Below, piece by piece: positions 11,722-24,149 of a stretch of 64,000 nt of DNA; the first letter of the stretch is position 1, and the number at the start of each line of letters is the position of its first letter. The translations under genes and the position numbers were made by a program. This stretch comes from Panax quinquefolius. Taxonomy: Eukaryota; Streptophyta; Magnoliopsida; Apiales; Araliaceae. A model generated the notes under the pieces. The model had not been told where the DNA came from. It was given only the letters and a program-made list of their open reading frames with translations, and ran no database searches. The stretch covers positions 124,897,605 through 124,961,604 of the forward strand of contig CM035160.1 of the NCBI GenBank assembly GCA_020205615.1. The letters run 5' to 3'.

Positions 11722-12054
11722 TGAAAAGAAAGTAATTGTACATAGAAAAGCTTTTAGTACTTTCTTTGGACTACGAATTTTCAGAGATTTTGTTGAATTG
11801 CACGTTCAATATTAACACCAAGAGGAAGCCAACTAAATCTACATGACCAAGCTCAATGTAATTGTCAACTAAATCTACCTCCTAGCTTTTATCTTTTTGA
11901 AATTTTCCTCTATTTGCTAATGTCTTGTCATACTTTGAAGATAAGAATATTTGTTGAAACTGTAGAATTGTGTGGTTAGATTACTTGGAATCTTTGATAA
12001 ATGATTGAAGTTACAACAATTTTAATCTTTCATGCTACAATATGCTAATCTTTC
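11722..12054 (+). other. CACTA-1 interior after the PRODH fragment
   Basis: AT-rich, no coding signal. It may be 3' UTR or downstream DNA carried along with the proline dehydrogenase end; nothing else is recognisable. Confidence 0.45.
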
Positions 12055-12422
12055 AGACATTAGCATATTGCAGGTGCATTGGTAATGTAGGTGAACCACA
12101 AATTTTTATTTTAATCTACAACATTTTAAAAACGTTGTGTAAATATGCCTAAAAGTTGTCTGATATATTAAACTACAATATTTTTATTCAGAAAACGTTG
12201 TGGAATCATACCTTGTACAACGTTATTAAGCATCTGCTAATTTATGGAAAATAATTCTACAACGTTTTTTTCTTAAAAAACGTTGTGTAATGTAGCTTAA
12301 CTACAACGTTTTGAAAATGTTGTGTAAGGGTGTCAAATAGATGACACCCTTAACCACGACGTTTTTCTGACTGAAACCACAATATTTTTTCCGCGTTGTC
12401 TATTTACTGTTTTGTAGTAGTG
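12055..12422 (+). repeat. CACTA-1 3' terminal module
   Basis: From tagcatattgcaggtgcatt on, it matches CACTA-2 from about 63594. It contains at least five facing acaacgtttt / aaacgttgt copies and ends in the inverted repeat. The shared end defines the common family shell. Confidence 0.85.
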
Positions 12423-13299
12423 TATATGGGTAATATAGAGGCATGGATATGTAGTACTCATGTCAATCTACAAGTATATAACAACAACATGGCCAAACAA
12501 CTTAAAAATATCAAGATCAGAGTTCTGCAAAAACGTTGTCAAGCGTTCTGGGCAAATCTGGGCTGCCCAGAAATAGCTAGTCAATGCCGGTCAACGTACT
12601 TTGACCCTTAATAAATTACAATCTACACATGATCTGGGTTTGATTAAAGTTCTAGATCAAAGACCTTACTACAAAGAACAGATCTATAACATCCAACACC
12701 ACTAACACTTAACACAGAGAGATCTATGAGGCCTGACATTCGGTTGTCAGACCAAAATTTAGGGTTCATAGATCAGTTCTCAAAACTTGATTTCATGCAT
12801 CTAGATGTTATGGATCTAAGATTTTACAACCCAGATCACTCAATAACATCCTAATACACAACTTAAAACAACAAACAACATCTAAAATAAGATCATATGA
12901 TTTCTAAGATTAGGGTTTTTATACATTTTTAGCTTTGATCCTTGAATCTGACTTTGATGTTTGTTCTTGGCAAGCTAAATGTTGATATTGGCTTTGCTTC
13001 TCACTCACTTTCACTCTAAAATTTCGGATGGGAGAGAGAGCATGGCTTTTGTGAATATGAAAAGTAAAGTGAACATTCTCTCTCTCAATCTATATATATT
13101 TTGATTCAATGCCTAAGGCTGATAATGAGAGCAGGTTTTGGCTGATTAAAGTTGATTATTAGACCACATGGCTTCCTAGGGTTGGTCACCAACCACTTAC
13201 TAGGGCTAGATCTACACTCCATCCCATTAAAATATTTAATATGGGAAATTTGGTCATTTGACTTGTAAAGTTAATGGCAACTTGGTAACTTGTCACAAC

Positions 13300-13750
13300 C
13301 CTTAGGTTTTAACCCTTAGGATTTGACCCTTAGGGTTTAACCCTAAGGTTACACAAATTTAAATTTCTAAATAGGTTCTAAAAATATAAAATTAAGATTT
13401 CTAAAATATAATTAGGGTTTCTTAATTACATTAGAGTTTACTAATCACATTCAAGCTTGCTAATTAGGGTTAATATTTCCTTAATTAAAATTGCTAATTT
13501 AGCATTTAGGTTCCATAATTATACATTAGGGTTTCCAGCTGAACAATTAGGGTTTTCTAATAATCAATTAGGGCTATCCCTAATTAAATATATAATCAAT
13601 AACATAAAAACCATATACTTATCTTTAAGCTTCCAAATTAGGGTTTTAATATTCCGAATTAGGGTTTGAAATTAGGGTTTCTAGAGCCGGTAATAGGGTT
13701 TCTTAACAATCGTTAGGGTTTTCTAACTGAACGTCAATATATTATTAGGG
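13300..13750. repeat. Degenerate telomere-like repeats in LTR C
   Basis: More than ten short copies of ttagggttt or aaccctaa-like sequence are scattered through AT-rich DNA at irregular distances. The plant telomere unit is TTTAGGG, but here the copies are isolated rather than in a pure tandem array, so this is not a telomere. Confidence 0.65.
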
Positions 13751-13916
13751 TTTATCACTGATATAATTTATATGGTCAACCCTTGACCCTTAACCACATA
13801 TTGTACACATATATGACCATATACACTTATTTTTTTGTCTAGGTCTATTATTGAATCTCTATTCAATCTTTTAAGATTCTTTTAAATTGTCTAAATTCTC
13901 GGGTTGTCACATCATC

Positions 13917-16534
13917 TCATAGAAACACCGAAGTGTTCACATTGTGGCACAAGGCCTCATACATTCTACCACCTTGTACAAATATCGCACATTCGCACAT
14001 AGACAAAACTTCTCAAGTTCAACATCTGAGAAGTTTAAGAAACTAGTATTCATTTAGAATATGAATGAAGTTAGGAAACTTGCTTTACACACAGCTACAA
14101 CTTACGCTGAATTGCTCATTCCAATTCCTATGTAGCACATCAGGAAAACAACACATACACTAATTAGTCATGTATATTTGACTTACGCAGTGGTTTACTT
14201 AATTTTACTTCTTAGGGTTCGCGTTCTTGCAATATATATTTGTGCGACTAACTTTCATTACCGGTTTACGGCTTCATGACATACAGAGATGTCTTACTCA
14301 AAACGTTCATCATCTTTGATGATTTACATTCTTATCTTCTTCTTATAACTTCTATAGGACTCAGCACACATCGCTTTTCTGCTAGTAGTCCATATGGTAC
14401 TCTGAGAAAATTCCCACAAACAACCAACAAACAAGTTCCCGTCTCATCTACACTGCCATCACAGTAAGTTAGATCGCTTGTCAGTTTCGTATATACCTTC
14501 GCTCTCCGAAGGAATTATTTAGCCCAGCTCCCATATGTCAACCATCGAAGGTTAGGATTGTACCACAACCTAAACTTATCCTAATTTATACGAACTAATA
14601 AACTATAATGTTCGTTAAGACAACTTCTTATTCCTTATAGCTTTCTAACAAGTAATTGCCATACCTCAGAATTCATTCTTTATCGTCTAAGTCATACAAC
14701 CTTTTGTATACTAAGAGCGATCATTCCAGTTAATCATTAACTCGACTTCCATTAATCTTATTACCATTCGTTACTACTTTCTTGATACCATTCGTATCTT
14801 ACTTAATACTTTCGTTATCCATTTCATGAACCCTATGCTCATTACTCGTTCTTAGTTTCAAAGCTATACCGATCGTTATATGCTAAGATCGATTGTTCAT
14901 TGCAACAACGTTGCATTCACTGCGTCTATACGCTTTATACTTATCTCTCATTATCACAACATAAAATCAAAATGTTACTCATTACCTTCGTCACTCAACG
15001 TCTAAGGAATCACAATCATAGCAATCCCTCACATTCGTTCATTGCGACTACGGTCCCCGAATATCGTTTCCGTAATCCGAATCTACATTCTTTATCTTTT
15101 AACCTCGCTTAATCTCTCCATTCAATCTTTACTAAAGGTTTAACTCATTTTCTTAAGTGTTACATTAGTCAAACATTATGTTCTATATCTTCCCTTACGT
15201 TTCCCCTAAAATTTGAAAGCGGTACTAAAGGCTCTTCTCGGCATTTTCTCGACTGGTGACTGTATTTCGCCACTTTCCCTTCTATCTCTCATGCCGTGAC
15301 GCTAGTCTCCAGTCCCTGGCTCCCGGTCTGGTGCTGTAGCGCCACTCTACAAGGCATGGCTGGCGCCACGGCACTAACCCCTAACCCTAGAATAGTTTTC
15401 TAAGTGTTAAATCTAATTTAAGACGTTTACTTCCCGATCTCATAACTCCTTTGTTATAACTCGGAACGAGGTCATTTCAAAGCCATTCTCTTCCTTATCT
15501 TACATAATTCAATACCCCTTAGATAGAACTTCATTCTGAATCTGTTAACATGCCATTCAATTGGCTTAATATTCACCCTTCGTTCATTTTACGCATTTAA
15601 CGCTCTTCGTTCGTTCGTCCGTAATTCGGTCATCTGAACTCGGAACTCATTCGTTCTTGAGTCCATGACTCACGTTTTCTACATTCTCTTACTTTCTTAT
15701 GAAACCCTACACATTCGGGTTCATTTACTAACTTTTTAATTCCAATTCGTCCTTTACGAAATTTTCGCCATAACTTCATTATAGCTCCGTTTAATACATT
15801 CTTCATGAACTTTTCTACCGTTCCTAACCAAGAAATACACATCTAACTTATACGCGATGGTTTTAAACTTGTCCATCAACAACAATTATTCTATGATGAT
15901 TTTAAATTTGTCCATCAACAACGTTCTTCGTGTTCTTCGCGTGTTCTTCGTGTTCTTCGTTCTTCATTTTTAATCGATATTTTGGATTACGATTTCACTT
16001 TTTCTTGGAATTTGATGTTATAGAACACCATTCCTTACTTATTTCACCTACTCATTCATTTAATCCACTTGGATTGTTCAAATTCATTACGAATCTTATA
16101 CTTCCTTAAGAAATTTTTAACATAAACTTCAAATTCTTATTTTCTTTATTTCTCATGATTTCAACCATATGAAATCATCCGTAACATCATCTACTTCTTA
16201 TTCTCATTAACTTATGTTTTTGAACATAAAAACTTAAGAAAAATTATAAGAGATAAGGTCCTAGATTACGTTTCTCCTTTAATCTCTTTTCGTCGGACAA
16301 AGGTTAGTCACGAGCAAGCTTTTCCTCTTCCTCTTCCTCTTCTTTCTCCCATCCAAACTCTCTCTCTCTATCTCTCAAAGTGTACGATTTTCAAAATCCC
16401 AAAACAATGAACTTTAGGCTTGTATATATAGAAAACCAAGGCTAGGGGCGTTTTAGTCATTTTGCCCCAACCTCCTTACTATTCACACCTCCTTACTATT
16501 CATGTAGCTTCCCTTGGAAGCTTCGTGGTTCCGT
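13917..16534 (-). repeat. Element A 3' LTR, piece 2
   Basis: Continues piece 1 and aligns with about 37856-40463. It includes a GC-rich patch (15230-15380) and a run of cgttcttcgtgttcttcg units near 15915-15965. Element B interrupts it after tccgt (16530-16534). Confidence 0.88.
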
Positions 16535-18949
16535 TGTGAGACCCCAGATTTTATCAATAAAGATTTAAATTTTGTCGAAATAATTTTTTAATATTATGGT
16601 GTGAATTTGAGATAATATTATAGTTGTGGGTAGTATTTATAAATTTTGCAAAGTATGCAAGTGGTGATATTATATTCGATTGGTTCAGGGAATATTAAAC
16701 TTAGCAGGGAATATATTCGTAACAATGACTCAATCATTGGTGGACCTACAATGTAATTATTGCCGGATCGAGAAAGCGACAAAAATATTTTATTGAAATA
16801 ACGGCGGAAGTTTTACTGGTTGATATTGTTAAACTACTCGGTAGTAAAAGTACACGATGTCGTGTGGTTGCATAGTAGTTATACCAGTATTGATTATGAT
16901 GCTTATATGAGAAGTCACTCAGTTTGATTCCATTATTGTCGATTAATAATATGAATTATTATAGCGATAATGACGTTTTGTTTTATTCGTATTATTAACG
17001 TAATAAAAGCGAAACATCTTTTATATAAAATGAATACTTTATTAAAGTTATTCTATAAATAGAATATATTATATTTTATTATGCATAGTGTTGCATAGTA
17101 TTTTGCATAGTGTTGCATAGTGTTTGCATAGTAAAATGTTTTTATATAAATAGAATATATGATATTTTATTTAAAAGATTTTGCTTTAAATATGGACCGT
17201 CAGATTAAAGTAAATCAATCTGGACCGATTTCATGGATTAATTACTATGCATTCAATTTTCCTATAAATAGAAGCTCATTCCTTCATTATTTTCTTACGA
17301 ATTCGGTGAAACTCAGAGAGAGAAACTATAGAGAGAAAGAAAAAAAGTATTCGCTACTTCACTTTGCCGATATTCATTCTTCTAAGGTAGGGAATATTAT
17401 TTGTTGTACCCGTAAAAGGGGTGTTATTCTTTTGTATTCATGAAGAGAACTTACATTGTTATTCCATTGTTTATTATTACATTGGAATAACTTTTGTAAA
17501 AGTGGTATACCCTATACATAACCTGTGATATCTGGCAGATACCCTATACTTGGTGAAATCCTTATATTATTCCATTCTTATTTATTACATTGGAATAACT
17601 CAGATATGTGGAATCCCCTATACTTGGTGATCTTCTTACATTATTCCATTCTTTATTATTACATTGGAATATCATATACGTGTTTTACAGGACACGGTTC
17701 CATTGTTTATTATTCCGCATTTATTATTACATTTGGAATATCACATGCGTGTGTTTTTCACAGGACTGGTTCCATTGTTTATTATTCAAGCATTTATTAT
17801 TACTGTTGGATCATCCTCATGGGTGTGAATTTCACGACTGGTTAGATTATTATTATTACGTTGGAATAATGCATACATCTGCAAGTACCGCATGCATGGT
17901 GATTTCTTTTGTTATTCCATTCTTTATTATACCCAGTTGATTAAAAACTTTGACTTCTATACTCCATGAAATTAGTAGAATATCCTTGATATTTGCGTTT
18001 CATCCAGTATCTTTTCATGGAAATATTCTTCTGATCATTCTTGAATTTTACTCTACAAAACAGTATCATGTTGACAATTTGGACGTTAATAAATCCTAGA
18101 GAAATTAATTCTTGAACTTGTTTTATTGAATTCTTATATCATTGTCATCATCCTCATGTTTATATTATGTTGAAAGTTATCTTTGGCTTACGTGCATAGA
18201 TGAACTTAGTATGATTATGACCAGGGTTCATTCGGTATAATCATGGCTTGATATAAATGGCGTGACAAAAGTCCCAAGTGGCTTTGTAATGCGATTATGG
18301 ATAGTTTTTGGTATGATTATGACCGGGGTGATTCGGTATAGTCGTGACCATTGATAATTAGATGAAAATCCTTGACTGAGTGGTGCGAGGGATGATTAGA
18401 TATTGTGGTTTATTCATTAAACCGAGTCTTAGTGATAAAAATTGATGAAAACCTTTTAAAACCTAAAAGATAGTAGACTTTATTTTCTACTTGACTCTTT
18501 TAATGGATTGCACATTCAGCTGCAGATTAAACCGGGTTGTCTATTGTATTTTATCGGTTTAACACTTTGTTGAAGGCTAATGATAATTTATTACGTATTA
18601 TCTTAGTCATAATATTTCTTCTTGGGCTAGTTGAGCTCACCCTTTCTTTTCACTTGTTCTCTTCAGAAATGAGAATATATATTTGGGACGAAGTCGGGGA
18701 AAAGAGTGATGGTCCAGAAGATAGCATTAGTAGTCCTCACTATTACTGTTAAATAGTGTGACAATAAATGTAATGAGGACTCTTGAGTATGGATATTGTC
18801 TAAATGACAATATTCTATTAGAACTCTTAGTTTATGCATTGTCGTATGTTTACTGACGGATGTATAATTAAGTTTGTATTTGGATTTATGTACCATGTAA
18901 GTGGCGACCCAAGATGGGTGGACGTATACCTAATTTTTGGGGCGTCACG
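16535..18949 (+). repeat. Element B 5' LTR (2.4 kb)
   Basis: Starts TGTGAGACCCC and ends GGGGCGTCACG (final A changed to G). It is a close match to 32379-34765, with scattered small indels. It holds the ttattcca/tggaataa array (about 17455-17935) and repeated tatgattatgacc...ggtataatcatg modules (18185-18360). Confidence 0.88.
17455..17935. repeat. Array of ttattcca...tggaataa inverted units
   Basis: About six irregular units of 60-90 bp each pair ttattccat with a downstream ttggaataa, making potential hairpins. The same array is in the B 3' LTR (about 33285-33760) and, reversed, in the related solo LTR (about 43910-44190). Confidence 0.7.
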
Positions 18950-18951
18950 GT

Positions 18952-18962
18952 TGGTATCGAGC
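18952..18962 (+). promoter_or_regulatory. Element B primer binding site (initiator tRNA-Met type)
   Basis: tggtatcgagc follows the 5' LTR by two bases. It matches the usual TGGTATCAGAGC site, complementary to the 3' end of initiator tRNA-Met, except for one missing base. Confidence 0.75.
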
Positions 18963-19132
18963 TTAGGGATATGATCCTGGCTAAGATGTGAGAATAGTAC
19001 TAGGAGGGGAGAGCGGGAATACCTTCGCTAGTATGACCTACCTAAGTTTATTTGGTATTTGATTGGCTCATTCGAATATAGTGATAATATGTTGCATGAC
19101 AATTAACCCTTATTTTGTGGCAGTGTTTGAAA

Positions 19133-20128
19133 ATGGCATCCGAGAATGTTGAGAATAGCAATGGAGCACAGGAGACTGTTGATTCTCCACAGATCAATAA
19201 TCAGGACAATGTGCAATAGGATGGCGATAATCCTCCTGTAAACAACAACACTGATCAATTGACGAACGACAGTATGTTTAAGAGGTTTTTAGAATTCATG
19301 CAACATCAGGCGAAAGCGACTCTTGTCCAAAACGTAGGTGGAAACACGGAAAACTCTCGGGTGGTCACCGCTAAACAATTCAAGGAGCTGGGACCACCGG
19401 AGTTTAAGGGAGAGCCAAAACCACTTTGGCGGAAGCATGGATAAAGATTACCAAGATATTTGATGTCTTGGGATGCTCGAGGAACAAAAGGTTCCTTTGC
19501 ACGCCTTTATGTTCGCGGAGAGGCGATTATTGGTGGGAATCGGTAAAAACGTACTCAACTCGTCATCTTGAAGATATCTTGGGAGAAGTTCCAGAGAGTC
19601 ATTCAACGACAAATACTTTCTGAAAGTATTCGCCACATGAAGGAGGTGGAGTTTATCAAGTTGGAACAAAACAATATGACCGTGTCGCAATACGAGGCAA
19701 AATTTGCGGAGTTATCACGGTTTCGTCCGTCCCACTTGGTGGATAATGAGAGAGAATGGCGCGAATGTTTTTAAGAGTTTGAAGCGGAGATACGTCAACA
19801 TCTTATTTCTCATAAAGCGTGTTTTTATTCGGATGTTGTAAATAGGGCTCGATTAGTGGGAGCGATAACGAGTCAACTTAACTAAAAGAGAGCGGTACCG
19901 ACAAAATTATAATACCGGAGAGAGTAGTCATCGAGCGGTGACAACAAGCGTGGAGGAATCAACAAAGCTAGATATGGTAACTACTTGGTGGTAATCGGGC
20001 CAAAACAATAAGAATGGACATTTCAAGAAAAGGAGATTCAACAATGATGGAAAGACGTCAAAGACCAAGAACCCGTTGTTAAGGAAGGAGAAAGACCACC
20101 TATCATATGCTTCAAATGCGAGAGGAGA
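19133..20128 (+). pseudogene. Element B gag (capsid/nucleocapsid precursor), broken
   Basis: ATG 19133 begins MASENVENSNGAQ; a stop falls near 19219. The conserved gag core follows: FKELGPPEFKGEP, a W-rich stretch (AWIKITKIFDVLGC), YWWESVKTYSTRHLED and VEFIKLEQNNMTVSQYEAKF. The frame shifts at about 19435, 19570 and 19770. The start of a nucleocapsid knuckle (CFKC) sits at 20111-20122, immediately before the copia insertion; its other half should be after 29513. Gag would form the virus-like particle in the cytoplasm. Confidence 0.82.
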
Positions 20129-22004
20129 GGAAAGTAGTATGCACACAAGCCAATCATGTTTGATGATAAAGCATATACTTTGTAACAATCTTATTCATTT
20201 ATTAATAAAAGTATTAATTTATTAAAGGCTTTTAATTATCTACATGATCTTTGTTTTATAATATGTGATAAACCCGTAGTTTTAAGCAATGCTTTTAGAA
20301 TAATGATGATGATCATTCTAATGAGATCTAAATTCTTAGAAAGCTTAAAACTAAAATAGTTCCCAATCGTTGGATTACTAAATTGGGGATTAGTGAATCC
20401 GGATAGATTGGTACATCGTTAACTTGCTTTCGTTGGATGAGGATGATTGATCTCATGATCATTTGTGTGGAACACTAAAAAGCAAGTATGTAGGTGCTTA
20501 TTAGAGAATAAGTTCTTTGAGCATTGGCTCAGCTAAGGAATACCTAATGGAGTTTTATTTGCTGTCAATAGGAATTCTGTAGTGATAGTAGTCAAGTAAT
20601 CCTTGGACTTGAGATCATCATAGTATCTTGTGTATGATGAGTTATACTTTGACTTATTCCTTAAGACCCTTAGGGTATATCAAAGGGTATGCTTGGGTAT
20701 AATAAGTTGTACATGGAGATAATGTATGATCGATAAAGAATCTACCACTTCTAATAAAAGAAGAGAAATGTCTATGTGATTCGATAAATGACAACCCAGT
20801 AGTCCTTGGCAAGGAGAATGAAATTAGAAAGGAGTTTCTAATTTGCATTATTTGGAGTTGTGCATTTAAGAGTCGAAATACATATAATTAAATAAAATAA
20901 GACTTGTGGTAATTCCATGTCTTATATTTAATTGGGACATTGTATGGTGGAAGGATTGAATTATGCGGTAACTATTTACTCAAAGGTTCTTTAATGATTA
21001 ATGTTGAAATCTATATTATACGGAAAGTCGTTGATCATTAGGGAGGCTTATCCCTATTGTAGAATAAATATTATTTAAATAAATTAATTGTTTAATTTAT
21101 TTATTTAAATAAGATTAGAATTATTCTAATTGATTTATTCACAACCTAGGTTTAATATGGAGAACCTAAAGGGTCACACCATAAAAGGAAGAATAATTAT
21201 TTAAGAAGTTAATGGCATAATCGTAATAATATGTTATGTATATTTAATTTAATCTATGGTGATAGAATAAATTAAATAGCTTAATATTTATTATTTAATA
21301 TTTTAGAAATATTAAATATAAATTAATAAGAGAGTCTTATTAATATTATTACAATTATTATTATTTTAATTTCTAAAAGAGTTTAGGAATTAATTTAATA
21401 TAAGTACTCTCATTTATTCCTAATTGGATTAGGAAGGAAAATTAATTAAAGGAGTTTAATTAATTATCCCTAATAAGATTAGGGAGCTTAATTAATTAAA
21501 AGAATTTAATTAATTAAATAAAACCCAATTCCTTAATTGTTAAGGTGGGTTGCCCACATCTATAAATAAGAGGAGTCTTATTATGGGTGGGTATGGGTTG
21601 TTGACTTTTTCAACATACGTAATAATTCCAATTGTTGGGAGAGTACACCTTTTTCTATAGAGATAGAAAACTAGGGTTTGAGCCAAATACCCATCTTCTT
21701 GAATTTTCTTCTTCCTTGGTGGATCACCTCTAGAGGCCAAACATTTGGGTGGCTAACGTTGATCAAAGGAAGGAACCAAACCCGGTGGATTCAAGTTGAG
21801 CGAAAAGTTGGAAGTGAACTTGTACGAGGAAGCTCGATCTTCAAGGGTATGATTTTATTCTTTATCTTTTCGTTTAATTAATAATTATGCATAAAGGATG
21901 ATCCGGGTATATGGTTTGTAAATTTTTTTTTTAAACTCTGATTTTACCACGCTTCAGCACAATTTATGCAATTTGATTGCGTTATGAATATTACAAACCT
22001 AACG
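20129..22004 (+). repeat. Copia 5' LTR
   Basis: Aligned with 27645-29513. The expected TG start reads GG and the CA end reads CG, so both outer ends carry one change. No gene inside. Confidence 0.88.
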
Positions 22005-22005
22005 G

Positions 22006-22019
22006 TGGCATCGAGAGCC
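22006..22019 (+). promoter_or_regulatory. Copia primer binding site
   Basis: tggcatcgagagcc begins one base after the 5' LTR and resembles the initiator tRNA-Met site TGGTATCAGAGCC. Confidence 0.7.
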
Positions 22020-22113
22020 AAACCTTTATGCAAATTATTAATTGTTTTGATTTGATATGTATATTGATATGTGTTTAGAACAATTTAATTGGGCATATAA
22101 TTTTATTATATAA

Positions 22114-22149
<36 letters not shown>

Positions 22150-22547
22150 CGAATCAAAATGTAATGATTGAAATTCGTTAAAGGAAATTAATGAATAAAC
22201 ACGAATTCAAGTAGCGGAAAACATTGGCTAATGATGCATGATAGTTAATGATTGGCATGATTGGCCAATGATGGCTAATCATTTGAATCTGCTGGGCACG
22301 GAAATCGAAGCCGGTAATGATTCACAATGATTGGCTTGCCGTTTTTTTTTTGATGCAGCGTACGGAAATCGAGAAATGTTGGCTAATGATTATCTAATGA
22401 TTATCTAATCATTAGATAATGATTATTATATATATATATCTTTATCATACCGCAGCATTTGGAAGCAAAAAACCCGACCATGCATGCAATGAGAAATCAT
22501 AAGAAAAGGTTATTGATTTATAGAGAACATTTTTTTTTTGGAAGGAT

Positions 22548-22549
<2 letters not shown>

Positions 22550-22617
<68 letters not shown>
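22550..22617. repeat. (AT)n microsatellite
   Basis: About 33 uninterrupted AT units within the copia leader. Confidence 0.95.
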
Positions 22618-22620
<3 letters not shown>

Positions 22621-23420
22621 CTTAATATTATATAAATAAAATAAAAGTTTATTTTAATTTTAAAATAAAAAGTTTATTTTAATATTAAAATATAAAGTTT
22701 TATTTTAATCTTAATTATTTTATAATTAAAATAAAAAGTTTATTTTAATCTTAAAATAAAAGGTTTATTTTAATATTAAAATAAAAAGTTTATTTTAATT
22801 TTAAAATTAAATTTCATGCTAACTAATTAGAGTTGGAATTGGATTCCATGATAACTAATTGGAGTTGAAATTGGATTTTATTTTCCTAAAATAAAGGAGT
22901 TTATTTGTGAATAGGAAAGTAAATCCATCTTTCCTTAAATAAAGGAGTTTGTTTAGATATGAAATAAGATTTCATATTATTCAAAATAAAAGGAGTTTAT
23001 TTGTGAATAGGAAAAGAGAATCCATATTTCCTTAAATAAAGGAGTTTATTTAGATATGAAATAAGATTTCATATTATTCAAAATAAAAGAGTTTATTTGT
23101 GAATAGGAAAGAATATCAAGTGTTTCCTTTAATAAATTTTTTTTTTTTACATGGAATTGGATTCCATAATTAATTAAAATAAAAGAGTTTATTTTAATTA
23201 AAGATTTTTTTTTATTACATGGAATTGGATTCCATAATTAATTAAAATAAAGGAGTTTATTTTGATTAAAATTTTGATTAAAATAAAATAGTTTATTTTA
23301 TTCAAAATTGGATAAATTAAAATAAAATAGTTTTATTTTGATTTAAATTTGGATTAAAATAAAGGAGTTTATTTTGATTCAAAAATTAGATTTTATACTA
23401 ACTAAATTTGCCCATTAAAT
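22618..23420. repeat. Imperfect repeats of aaaataaaaagtttatttt
   Basis: About twenty diverged copies of an aaaataaa(a/g)(g)gtttatttta unit. Longer repeats overlie them: a ttgtgaataggaaa segment three times (about 22906, 22998, 23097) and a catggaattggattccataa segment twice (about 23151, 23219). Confidence 0.75.
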
Positions 23421-24149
23421 GATATCAATATATATATTAAATGTTTATTATTCATGAGATGAATGTTATTTATTGATGCATATGGTGATGTGTATGATAA
23501 TAAATGGGATTGATTATGGACTATTGACGATATGATTGGATTTTATTTTAGTTGGATGCATGAATGTATGGGTTTTTATTAAATGGGATTCTGCGTGCCT
23601 CGTCTTTCTAATTTTTCTTAATATAAATTCTATCTCCCTCTATGTACTTCCCCTTTTGCGATCGAGGTTTCTATTTATTTTAAATAGTTTTGTAATAGGA
23701 ATAGTTAGAATTAATTTTGAAAAATTGGAGATCAAGGAGCAAGAAGCGCTTGAAGACCCGTTTGTAATGGAGCAGGGTTTAAATGTAATAGTTATATTTA
23801 AATATTATTTCTTGCACCCCTAGGGTTTGACCTTTTGGTTCACTTGGTGGCTCTAGTGAACCAAACTAGAATAAAAGTCCATAATCAATCCAGGGTAGAA
23901 TATAGTATTCTATATGTGCATGCTTATACTATATATATATTATATATTATGCAAACATGCTTAGCATGTTCATTAATATAATAGCGTATTTTTATATATA
24001 TATAAAAATGCGCTAAACAAGATGAGACAAATTAATAACAAACCCTCGATTTTTATATTAAGTCTAAGCGTTCAAAGATATTTGGAATATCGAGCGTTAA
24101 GCCTTCTAGCATGATAAAATTAATAGAGTATTAAATATTTAATATGAGT

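Larger units (their letters stand above)
8868..12422 (+). mobile_element. CACTA-1: non-autonomous Pack-CACTA with four host gene fragments
   Basis: Terminal inverted repeats of about 28 bp begin CACTACTACAAAA (left 8868; right end tttgtagtagtg at 12422), with a perfect 3-bp target duplication tat (8865-8867 and 12423-12425). These are the hallmarks of the CACTA (En/Spm) superfamily. Both ends carry several ACAACGTT/AACGTTGT subterminal repeats. At 3555 bp there is no transposase. The interior instead contains exon fragments of RanBP1, an HMG-box protein, bZIP and proline dehydrogenase, all on the plus strand. The 5' ~200 bp and 3' ~360 bp are shared with CACTA-2. Confidence 0.92.
8385..12620. 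repeat. About 210-bp repeated module inside LTR C, split by CACTA-1
   Basis: Diverged copies share an order of motifs: a (g)tctggg...cccagaaa palindrome-like stretch, then an agcagtt-like stretch, then a tactttgacc-like box. The last box falls at about 8414, 8620, 8834 and, after subtracting CACTA-1, the equivalent of 9042 (real position 12600). The spacing is therefore 206, 214 and 208 bases. CACTA-1 landed between the third and fourth units. Confidence 0.55.
6634..13911 (-). repeat. Solo LTR C (about 3.7 kb without CACTA-1), minus strand
   Basis: Ends are TGTAGCGCCCCC at 6634 and GGGTTGTCACA ending 13911, with a perfect 5-bp duplication tcatc on both sides. The uninterrupted A LTR (near 37845) lacks this sequence, which confirms an insertion. 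No primer site, polypurine tract or coding region is seen, so this is a solo LTR left by LTR-LTR recombination. Orientation is inferred as minus from the position of the gtgagc stretch near the left end, as in other reversed LTRs here. 7570-8320 is extremely AT-rich and has no gene. Confidence 0.82.

Noticed and set aside
13300..13750. Interstitial telomere
   Set aside because: The ttagggttt copies are separated by irregular unrelated sequence, not a tandem array.
17525..17940. Two overlapping ~110-codon frames in element B 5' LTR
   Set aside because: They are created by the ttattcca repeat array; overlapping frames with Ile/Tyr/Phe bias indicate chance.
22550..22617. CRISPR-like or regulatory array
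   Set aside because: A simple AT microsatellite; none of the arrays here has the equal repeat-spacer design of CRISPR, and the DNA is plant nuclear.
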